Source: Clostridia bacterium (GTDB taxonomy: Bacteria > Bacillota > Clostridia > Christensenellales > Aristaeellaceae). From it: a DNA stretch of 64,000 nucleotides. Within the stretch, counting starts at the first letter, position 1, and each line of letters starts with the position of its first letter. The notes under the pieces are model-generated. The model worked only from the letters and a program-made list of their open reading frames with translations, had not been told where the DNA came from and ran no database searches. The position numbers were made by a program, and so were the translations under genes. Location of the stretch: assembly GCA_017543905.1 (NCBI GenBank), contig JAFYFC010000020.1, positions 18,808-82,807 of the forward strand, in the 5' to 3' direction. Shown here in pieces: positions 18,035-24,883 of this stretch.

Positions 18035-19843
18035 ATGACGCAGACTGCACCGGTACAGAAAACACGTTTCTTCGGCATAAGCAAAATACTGCGCTTTCTG
18101 AAGCCGTTTAAGCGCGTTATGCTCAGCATGGCGGCTTTAGGATTGACCACAAGCATTATCGACGTCGCGATACCCCTGTTTCAGAGGTACTCCCTGAACC
18201 ATTTCATAAAGGGAAATACGCTCGATACGCTGCCGCTGTTCCTGATCATTTACATATTGGCGCTGGCAGGTCAATCGTTTGCCACCTACGTCTCCTGCCG
18301 GAACGCGATGACGGTTGAGGTAAGCGTGAACAGAGATTTGCGTCACGCAGCCTTCGAGCACCTTCAGACCCTCTCGTTCTCCTACTTCAATCAGAACAGT
18401 GTGGGTTATATACACGCGCGCGTGTTAAGCGACACGTCGCGCATAGGCTCGCTCGCGTCGTGGTCGTTCATGGACGGCGTATGGCATACCTCGTACCTTA
18501 TCTTCGCGGCGGTGGTCATGCTGGCCATAAACGCGCGTCTGGCGCTGCTGGTTTTGATAATCGTGCCGCTGGTCGCGGCGCTGTTCAGCCTGTTTCAGGG
18601 CAAGCTGATCCGCGCGAACAGGGAGATACGCGAAATAAACTCCAACATCACCTCCAATTTCAACGAAGGCATAACCGGCGCGAAAACCGTAAAGACCCTC
18701 GCGATAGAAGAGGAGATGGACAGACGCTTTACCGCCGAAACGGCGCGCATGCGCAAACGCTCGGTAGACGCGTCCCGTCTGCGCGGCGCGTTCGCCGCCA
18801 CGATGAACCTCGCCTCCTCCGTCGCGCTTGCGATCGTGCTGTGGCGCGGCGGATACCTCGCCGAAAATCAGGTCGGTACATTTTCGATGTTCATGTCCTA
18901 CGCGCAGGGCATGATGGAGCCGGTAAGATGGCTTATCGACGCGATCAGCGACCTGATCACCACGCAGGTAAACATCGAGCGCTTTACTAACCTGCTCGCG
19001 GTCAAATCGGACGTGGTCGACACGCCCGAGGTCGTCGAAAAATACGGCGACAGCTTCTGCCCGAAGAAGGAAGCATGGGAACCTCTCGTGGGCGATATCG
19101 AGTTTGAAGACGTTACCTTCAGATACCCCGACGGGCAGGAAACCGTGCTTGAGCACTTCAATATGAGAATCCCCTTCGGCTCGAACATCGCGATCGTCGG
19201 CGAAACCGGCGCGGGCAAAAGCACGCTCGTAAATCTCGTGTGCCGCTTTTATGAGCCAACGCAGGGACGCGTGCTTATAGACGGGCGCGACGCACGCGAG
19301 CGCTCGCAGCTCTGGCTGCACTCGTCGATAGGATACGTTCTGCAAAACCCGCATCTGTTTTCGGGCACCGTGCGCGAAAACCTGCTGTACGGAAACCCGA
19401 ACGCAAGCGAGGAGCAGATACGGCGCGCGATCGAGCTGGTAAGCGCGGACGAGGTCGTCGCACGGCTTGAAAATGGGCTCGACACCGACGTAGGCGAGGG
19501 CGGAGACCTGCTCTCAACCGGCGAAAAGCAGCTTATCTCTTTCGCACGCGCGATACTCGCAGATCCCCGTATACTCATACTCGACGAGGCCACCGCGTCT
19601 GTCGATACGCTCACGGAGCAGAAGATACAAGCCGCGATAGACAAGGTGATACAGGGACGTACGTCCATAGTCATCGCGCACCGCCTGTCCACGGTCAGGC
19701 ACTCCGACTGCATACTTGCGGTTAAGGACGGAAAGATCGTGGAATCCGGCACGCATAAGCAGCTTATAGCCGCCAAAGGCTATTACTACGATATGTACAC
19801 GCGCCAGTACGAGGACGAGGAAGCGGCGAAGATACTCGGCTGA
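18035..19843 (+). CDS. ABC exporter half-transporter, canonical-Walker-B subunit of a heterodimer
   Basis: Second half of the exporter: six membrane helices (residues 1-330), then the ATPase domain. Walker A is VGETGAGKST and Walker B ILILDEATASVD keeps the catalytic glutamate, but the signature has decayed from LSGGQ to LSTGEKQ. With the upstream subunit this gives one working site (this Walker A/B plus the partner's LSGGQ) and one degenerate site, the expected arrangement of an asymmetric heterodimer. GGAGGTG lies ten bases before the ATG. A small GC-rich hairpin without a T-run (19855-19881) separates it from the HIT gene and does not look like a terminator. Confidence 0.94.
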   Translation: MTQTAPVQKTRFFGISKILRFLKPFKRVMLSMAALGLTTSIIDVAIPLFQRYSLNHFIKGNTLDTLPLFLIIYILALAGQSFATYVSCRNAMTVEVSVNRDLRHAAFEHLQTLSFSYFNQNSVGYIHARVLSDTSRIGSLASWSFMDGVWHTSYLIFAAVVMLAINARLALLVLIIVPLVAALFSLFQGKLIRANREIREINSNITSNFNEGITGAKTVKTLAIEEEMDRRFTAETARMRKRSVDASRLRGAFAATMNLASSVALAIVLWRGGYLAENQVGTFSMFMSYAQGMMEPVRWLIDAISDLITTQVNIERFTNLLAVKSDVVDTPEVVEKYGDSFCPKKEAWEPLVGDIEFEDVTFRYPDGQETVLEHFNMRIPFGSNIAIVGETGAGKSTLVNLVCRFYEPTQGRVLIDGRDARERSQLWLHSSIGYVLQNPHLFSGTVRENLLYGNPNASEEQIRRAIELVSADEVVARLENGLDTDVGEGGDLLSTGEKQLISFARAILADPRILILDEATASVDTLTEQKIQAAIDKVIQGRTSIVIAHRLSTVRHSDCILAVKDGKIVESGTHKQLIAAKGYYYDMYTRQYEDEEAAKILG

Positions 19844-19906
19844 CGACAAATCTCGGGCGGGGGGTAATACTCCCCTCCCGCATTACGATCAGGAGGAAAC
19901 CGTACC

Positions 19907-20329
19907 ATGTGCTATGACCAAAGCTGCGCATACTGCGCGGAAGGCGCGCGGCTCGACGCATTCGGCATAAAGATCGCCGAAATGCCCATGAGCAAGCTTA
20001 TCCTGTTCAAGGAGCAAAGCCATCGCGGGCGCGTCATCGTCGCCTGCAAGCGTCACGTCGACGACATCACTCAGCTCTCACGCGAAGAGCGCGCCCAGTA
20101 CGCCGAGGACGTAAGCCGGGCGGCGGAGATACTGCACGAGGTATTTAAGCCCGACAAAATCAACTTCGGCGCCTACGGCGACACGATGCATCACCTGCAT
20201 TTCCACCTCGTGCCCAAATACGCGGGCGAATACGAATGGGGCGACGTGTTCAGCATGAATCCGCATCTGAAGGAGCTGAGCCAGGTCGAATACGACGAGC
20301 TGATCCAGTCTATACGCGTAAAGCTTTGA
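19907..20329 (+). CDS. HIT-family nucleotide hydrolase/transferase
   Basis: Histidine-triad protein of 140 residues. The triad is HHLHFHLVPKY near residue 101, in which the central histidine is the nucleophile on nucleoside phosphoramidates or dinucleotides. Several paired cysteines near the N-terminus (CYDQSCAYC) could form a zinc site, as in some HIT branches. Its own ribosome site AGGAGGAAA precedes the ATG. It is the last gene before the strong terminator at 20335, so it is likely the end of the valS transcript. The exact substrate is unknown. Confidence 0.9.
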   Translation: MCYDQSCAYCAEGARLDAFGIKIAEMPMSKLILFKEQSHRGRVIVACKRHVDDITQLSREERAQYAEDVSRAAEILHEVFKPDKINFGAYGDTMHHLHFHLVPKYAGEYEWGDVFSMNPHLKELSQVEYDELIQSIRVKL

Positions 20330-20334
20330 TACAT

Positions 20335-20380
20335 AAAAACAGACTTAAGTTTACACAAAAACAAACTTAAGTCTGTTTTT
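20335..20380. terminator. bidirectional 18-bp intrinsic terminator
   Basis: A perfect 18-bp inverted repeat (20335-20352 with 20363-20380) around a 10-base loop, with A-run and T-run on the outer ends, so it terminates both the rightward valS-HIT transcript and the leftward pssA-psd-PAP2 transcript. Confidence 0.93.
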
Positions 20381-20392
20381 ATATTTCTGGTT

Positions 20393-21067
20393 CTATCCTG
20401 CTTTCTTCTGTTCCGCTTTTTTGTCGATAAGCTGCCAAACGAGCAGCGAAACGCACCACGAGACGCCCGCGTCGACTGCGGCAGTCCACACGTCCGCGAA
20501 TACGTGCTGGCGTATCAGCACAGTGGACGCGCATACCAGCAGCGCATACGCCGCCGCGCAGCATTTTACCCACGGCTTCGCGTTCGAAAAGCGCGAAAAC
20601 AGCGGCAGCACGACCATTATACTTACGAAGCAGTGCATCGAGGGCAGCAGGTTAGTCGGCTCATCCAGCTTGTATATAAGCTTCAGCAGCCAGCTTCCGA
20701 AGCCGCTTATATCCGATATGAACGTGCTTTGATCGAGCCAGCAGGGCTTAAGCACATAAAAAAGTATGCCCACGACCTTGCTGATCGAATCCGCCGTGAC
20801 GACGCGCACGACCAGCCTTCTGTCCATCGTGTATATGTAAATATACATCACTGCCCAGAAAACGAACGCGCCTACATAAATATACACGAAGCCCGGAATG
20901 TAGGGTATACGCTCGTCCACGCTTAGCAGCGTCATGCTTTCGGGACCGACGTTCGCGTTGAATATCAGCGGTATATAGTAAGATAAAAGATGCGTCGCAA
21001 GCGTGACTGCGCATGCGATCCTGCCGTATACGGGCATTTTTGCGACAAGCGCCTTTATTCTGTTCAT
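20393..21067 (-). CDS. PAP2-superfamily membrane phosphatase
   Basis: Integral membrane protein of 224 residues with about six helices. The PAP2 motif 2 is seen in NLLPSMHCFVS and motif 3 in RQHVFADVWTAAVDAG, giving the catalytic histidines; the first motif is weak. Such proteins dephosphorylate lipid phosphates (phosphatidate, PGP, undecaprenyl pyrophosphate). Its ATG overlaps the psd stop (ATGA), so it belongs to the phosphatidylethanolamine operon and may act on a lipid intermediate there; that is inference from context. The bidirectional terminator follows. Confidence 0.85.
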   Translation of the reverse strand: MNRIKALVAKMPVYGRIACAVTLATHLLSYYIPLIFNANVGPESMTLLSVDERIPYIPGFVYIYVGAFVFWAVMYIYIYTMDRRLVVRVVTADSISKVVGILFYVLKPCWLDQSTFISDISGFGSWLLKLIYKLDEPTNLLPSMHCFVSIMVVLPLFSRFSNAKPWVKCCAAAYALLVCASTVLIRQHVFADVWTAAVDAGVSWCVSLLVWQLIDKKAEQKKAG

Positions 21068-21864
21068 CTTGGCGAAGCTCCTATCCTCTCCCCCGCGCGC
21101 ACGTCCGTTTCTGCGTCGCCTGCGAAGCGCGCGTCGACGTAAAGCGCGTCCTTTTCGAAAAGCAGTACGATCGTCGAGCCGCCGAATTCGAAGTATCCCT
21201 TCTCTTCGCCCTTCCGGAAGGCGCCGCCCGTTTTGGCGTTCACTATTCTGCCCACGAGCGTCGCGCCGACCTCCATCTGTATCATATGCCCGAACACGGG
21301 CGTCTGAGCGTATACGTATTCGCGGGTATTGGTTTTGAACACCGGCACATTTTCAAGCGCCTCCGGACGCACGGTATGATATGCACCGTTTATGTGGCGG
21401 CTTTTTATGATCGTTCCGTCTGCGGGAAAAATATACCTGTGATAATGCGCGGGCGTCAGGCGGAACACGAGGCACGTGCCCCCGTAAAACTGCCGCGCCG
21501 CCGCGTCGTCCTCAAGCAGCGTTTTAAGCGTGTACGCCTGTCCCTTGATCGTAAGCGTGCTTTTATCGTCTATAGAATATACGCTCAGCAGTCCGTCGCA
21601 CGGGCTTATCAGAGCGTTTGCTTCTGCGCACACGGGACGCGCGCCTTCCTTAAGCCTTCTTGTGAAAAAGGCATTGAAGCTAACGTACTCACTCTGCGCG
21701 GTCTGACTTAAGTCGATACCGTTTTTGCGCACGAACGGCTTTATCATAAAGCGCGACAATCGTGAATCCATAAACGCGCCCGCCGCACGCGAAATAAAAG
21801 GCTGTGCCGCCGCACAGGCAAGCACACGCCCGATTTTAGTCTTATACAGGTCTTCGAATCTCAT
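21064..21864 (-). CDS. psd: phosphatidylserine decarboxylase proenzyme
   Basis: Turns phosphatidylserine into phosphatidylethanolamine at the membrane. The self-cleavage site is GGST in EFGGSTIVLLF near the C-terminus; the serine becomes the pyruvoyl group of the alpha chain. Other conserved parts are VSPCDGLLSVY and TPAHYHRYIFPADG. The start is ATG 21864, which overlaps the pssA stop (ATGA) and gives 266 residues; a longer open frame to 21960 lies inside pssA and is not used. Coupled to PAP2 downstream in the same way. Confidence 0.95.
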   Translation of the reverse strand: MRFEDLYKTKIGRVLACAAAQPFISRAAGAFMDSRLSRFMIKPFVRKNGIDLSQTAQSEYVSFNAFFTRRLKEGARPVCAEANALISPCDGLLSVYSIDDKSTLTIKGQAYTLKTLLEDDAAARQFYGGTCLVFRLTPAHYHRYIFPADGTIIKSRHINGAYHTVRPEALENVPVFKTNTREYVYAQTPVFGHMIQMEVGATLVGRIVNAKTGGAFRKGEEKGYFEFGGSTIVLLFEKDALYVDARFAGDAETDVRAGERIGASPR

Positions 21865-22514
21865 TGTGCGAGCACACGGCTGAGCGGCTGTATTTCTCCG
21901 CCGAAAATGATCGTAAGCACAAGCACTGCGGCAAAAATCACCAGCATGCCGACAAGCCATTTAAGATCGAGCTTTTTTACCTTTATGCGCAGCACGAACG
22001 CGAGCGCCACCGCTATCAGCCCGACCGGATACAGGTAAAACCACTGTACCTTATGCAGCGCCGTACACAGCGCGAGCATAGGCATTATGACCGAGCTTGA
22101 CGTGACCGGCAGACCAAGATAGTACTCACGCTTTTCGTCAGCTTCGGAACGGTTGATCTCCTGCACGTTGAAATACGCCAGCCTGATCACCGCCGCAAGC
22201 ACGTACACGATAGCCGCAAGCACGGTAAAAATGCTCTGCGGGCACAGCGTAAGCCCTATCACAGCCGGAAAAGCGCCGAAGCATACCAGATCGCACAGCG
22301 AATCGATCTGCACGCCGAATTTTACAGCGTCGTCGCTCCTGCGCTTGTTCGTGCGTGCGACGGTACCGTCGAACATATCGCATACGCCGCATACAAGCAG
22401 ACAAATCAGCGCGAGCCTGAAATCCTGCCGTATCGCAGCGTTCATTCCGACTATGGCAGAACCCAATCCTACATACGTAAGCCAGACAGTATAATTATAA
22501 AAGCCAACCAGCAT
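21861..22514 (-). CDS. pssA: CDP-diacylglycerol-serine O-phosphatidyltransferase
   Basis: Makes phosphatidylserine from CDP-diacylglycerol and serine. The CDP-alcohol phosphotransferase motif (DG, AR, G, D, D pattern) is complete: MFDGTVARTNKR continuing to VQIDSLCDLVCFG. The protein is 217 residues with about six to seven membrane helices, the Bacillus-type PssA. First gene of a three-gene, fully overlapping operon with psd and PAP2, with a good promoter about 50 bases upstream. Together PssA and Psd give the cell phosphatidylethanolamine. Confidence 0.94.
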   Translation of the reverse strand: MLVGFYNYTVWLTYVGLGSAIVGMNAAIRQDFRLALICLLVCGVCDMFDGTVARTNKRRSDDAVKFGVQIDSLCDLVCFGAFPAVIGLTLCPQSIFTVLAAIVYVLAAVIRLAYFNVQEINRSEADEKREYYLGLPVTSSSVIMPMLALCTALHKVQWFYLYPVGLIAVALAFVLRIKVKKLDLKWLVGMLVIFAAVLVLTIIFGGEIQPLSRVLAQ

Positions 22515-22562
22515 ATCTCAACACCCGATCAGCGGATACCTTTCCGAAATTAATACCTTTCG

Positions 22563-22591
22563 ATTATATCACTTTTCCGAGCAAATGGCAA
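22563..22591 (-). promoter_or_regulatory. promoter of pssA-psd-PAP2
   Basis: Minus strand: TTGCCA (22586-22591), 17 bases, TATAAT (22563-22568), 49 bases before the pssA ATG. Confidence 0.75.
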
Positions 22592-22663
22592 CCGAATAAC
22601 AAGAGTTTTTCAAACATAAAACGTCAATAAAACGTCATTTGAAGCGAATTTTTTCCGCCCGTC

Positions 22664-22693
22664 TTGAAAGCCGTCTCCCGGATATGGTATAAT
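22664..22693 (+). promoter_or_regulatory. promoter of the SGNH hydrolase gene
   Basis: TTGAAA (22664-22669), 18 bases, TATAAT (22688-22693), 25 bases before the ATG at 22719. Divergent from the pssA promoter. Confidence 0.7.
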
Positions 22694-22718
22694 CGGATAT
22701 AAACACGGAGGTAATATT

Positions 22719-23750
22719 ATGGATACGTATTCTTTTCGCGAATCCCCGCTCAGGGTATACGGTGCGCCCTTGTTTTACGAAACCGGAAGTCTGCACAGAC
22801 TGCCGCGCGAGCTGGCTCAGAAAATGCATTCAAGCGTGATTTCATGGAAGCTTGACGTGCGCTGTCCGGGCGCGCGCGTCGCGTTCAAAACCGACGCCGA
22901 GGAGTTCGAGGTGCGTGTGGAGCTCGAGCCGCTGCGCTTCGACCCGGGCATGGCGTTATGGGCAGCTCAAAGCTCTTGCGTATTCACAGGGCGCGGCGAA
23001 AGCATGCGCTACGCCGGTCTTGCTGTGCCGCCGGAGGGGTATAAGCAGCCCTGCGCGGTCGGCAAGTTCAGAAAATCAAGCGCACTTGAGGACGTGCTTA
23101 TCTACCTGCCGCGCAACGAGGAGGTCAAAGAGGTTTATGTAAGCGTCCCGGACGGCGCGCGCGTCGAAGCCCCGACGCCTTATCGCTACGAAACGCCCGT
23201 TGTGTTTTACGGCTCGTCCATAACCGAAGGCGGCTGCGCTTCCAAGGTAAGCAACGCCTACAACGCACTCATGTGCAGACGGCTGGACTGCGATTTCATA
23301 AATCTCGGCTTTTCGGGCTGTGCGCTCGGCGAGCTTTGCGTGGCCGATTACATCAATTCTTTAGATAAGAGCGTATTCGTTCTGGATTACGATCACAACG
23401 CGCCCACTCCGGAGCACCTTGAACGCACGCACGAGCCGTTTTTCCTGCGTGTACGCGAGCACTCCCCTGACCTTCCGATAATCATCGTGGGCGGCCCGTA
23501 TTTATATCTCGAAGACGAAAACGTGAAAAAGCGCCGCGAAATACTGCGCAGAACCTATGAAAACGCGCTTGCGCGCGGCGATAAGCACGTGTGGTACATA
23601 GACAGCGCGGAGCTGCTCGGCAGCGAGGATCGCGAGGCGTGCACGGCCGACTGCGTGCATCCGAACGATCTGGGCATGTACCGCATGTCCGAGCGGATAC
23701 AGCCCGTGTTGGAAGAGGCGCTTAAGGATTTTGAAGCCCTGCGAGGCTGA
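22719..23750 (+). CDS. SGNH/GDSL hydrolase with N-terminal beta domain, cytoplasmic
   Basis: A 343-residue two-domain hydrolase. Residues about 1-155 are beta-rich, like the jelly-roll domain preceding some SGNH hydrolases; residues 160-343 hold the SGNH core: nucleophile in YGSSITEGG, Gly block in NLGFSGCALGE, Asn/His in LDYDHNAPT, and the Asp/His pair in DCVHPNDLGMYRMSE. There is no signal peptide, so it acts inside the cell, perhaps deacylating imported sugars. GGAGG precedes the ATG. A nucleoside-hydrolase-like gene follows 72 bases downstream with no terminator between. Substrate unknown. Confidence 0.85.
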   Translation: MDTYSFRESPLRVYGAPLFYETGSLHRLPRELAQKMHSSVISWKLDVRCPGARVAFKTDAEEFEVRVELEPLRFDPGMALWAAQSSCVFTGRGESMRYAGLAVPPEGYKQPCAVGKFRKSSALEDVLIYLPRNEEVKEVYVSVPDGARVEAPTPYRYETPVVFYGSSITEGGCASKVSNAYNALMCRRLDCDFINLGFSGCALGELCVADYINSLDKSVFVLDYDHNAPTPEHLERTHEPFFLRVREHSPDLPIIIVGGPYLYLEDENVKKRREILRRTYENALARGDKHVWYIDSAELLGSEDREACTADCVHPNDLGMYRMSERIQPVLEEALKDFEALRG

Positions 23751-23822
23751 CCATATACGCAAAAGCCAACATAAAACCCCGTTTCACCCTAGTCACACTT
23801 TATCTACGTCGGAGGTAAGCAT

Positions 23823-24758
23823 ATGTTCAATTACGCCTATGAGGTACCCGAGCAGAAACGCATGCGGCTGATAATCCACACCGACTGCAAAAACGAAGCC
23901 GACGACCAGTTCGCCGTCGTGCATCAGCTGCTGACGCCAAAGCTCGACGTGCGCGGCATTGTCGCGGCGCATTTCGAAGCCACTACGAGACCCCACGCAC
24001 CCGGCTCTACCGTGCTTGAAAGCCGCAAGGAGATAATAAAGCTGCTGGAGCTCATGGGGATACCAGAAGCGTATCCCGTAGTCGACGGCAGCGCTGTGCC
24101 GCTTAAGGACACTGTCACGCCTTCGCCGTCTCCCGCAGTCGATTTTATTATACAGGAAGCGCTGCGGGACGATCCGCGCCCGCTGTACATAGGTCTGCAG
24201 GGCGGGCTCACAGACATAGCCAGCGCGATACTGACCGAGCCGGCCATTTGCAGCCGCATGACCGCGATCTGGATAGGCGGCGGCAACTACCCCGCGGGCA
24301 ATCAGGAATTCAACCTTTCTCAGGACATAAACGCCGCCAACGTGCTGTTTGCGTCGAGCATGCCCGTATGGCAGGTGCCGCAGACGGTGTACAAGCAGTT
24401 TTCGACCACGCTGGCGGAGCTTCAGCTGAAGGTCATGCCCTGCGGGAAGATCGGCCGCTATCTGTTTGAGCAGATGGTGCAGGTAAACCTCGACCGCGCG
24501 GACAATCCGCTCTGGCCGCACGGAGAGATCTGGGGTCTGGGCGATCAGGGCGTCATCGCCGCGCTGATGGAGGAGAGCAAGCGTCCCGACAACTGGGAAA
24601 TGCTGCCTGCGCCCGCCGTCGATCCGGCGGATATGACGTATATTCACGACACCGGCTACCGTCCGATAAAGGTGTATCGCCGCATGGACGCGCGCACGGT
24701 GCTTGAGGATTTCTTCGCCAAAATGCAGCTCCAGTTCGGAGGAAAGGCGGACTGCTGA
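23823..24758 (+). CDS. nucleoside hydrolase-like protein
   Basis: Resembles inosine/uridine-preferring nucleoside hydrolases. The N-terminal calcium-binding aspartates appear as HTDCKNEADDQFAVVHQ (residues about 19-35), and the second conserved block as GGGNYPAGNQEFNLSQDINA, like the family's NxxxDPEAA block. It departs from the strict DTDxGxDD form (DCKNEADD), as in a branch often found beside plant-glycan genes where the true substrate is unknown. GGAGGTAAGC lies just upstream of the ATG. A rightward terminator follows at 24818. Confidence 0.72.
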   Translation: MFNYAYEVPEQKRMRLIIHTDCKNEADDQFAVVHQLLTPKLDVRGIVAAHFEATTRPHAPGSTVLESRKEIIKLLELMGIPEAYPVVDGSAVPLKDTVTPSPSPAVDFIIQEALRDDPRPLYIGLQGGLTDIASAILTEPAICSRMTAIWIGGGNYPAGNQEFNLSQDINAANVLFASSMPVWQVPQTVYKQFSTTLAELQLKVMPCGKIGRYLFEQMVQVNLDRADNPLWPHGEIWGLGDQGVIAALMEESKRPDNWEMLPAPAVDPADMTYIHDTGYRPIKVYRRMDARTVLEDFFAKMQLQFGGKADC

Positions 24759-24817
24759 ATGAGCGCGGCGGCGCAGTCGCCGCTTTGCCTGTAAAAATAC
24801 AGTTCACCTGCGCAATA

Positions 24818-24859
24818 ACGCGGCGGGCGTCGAATGTACGGCGCCCGCCGCGTTTTATT
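24818..24859 (+). terminator. 12-bp intrinsic terminator
   Basis: ACGCGGCGGGCG (24818-24829) pairs fully with CGCCCGCCGCGT (24842-24853), loop 12 bases, followed by TTTATT. It ends the rightward 22719-24758 transcript just before the convergent gene at 24884. Confidence 0.88.
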
Positions 24860-24883
24860 GTTCTGTTATTTGCTTTTATCCGT

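Noticed and set aside
19855..19881. GC-rich hairpin between the exporter and the HIT gene as a terminator
   Set aside because: The stem has a mismatch and no T-run follows; the HIT ribosome site lies directly after it.
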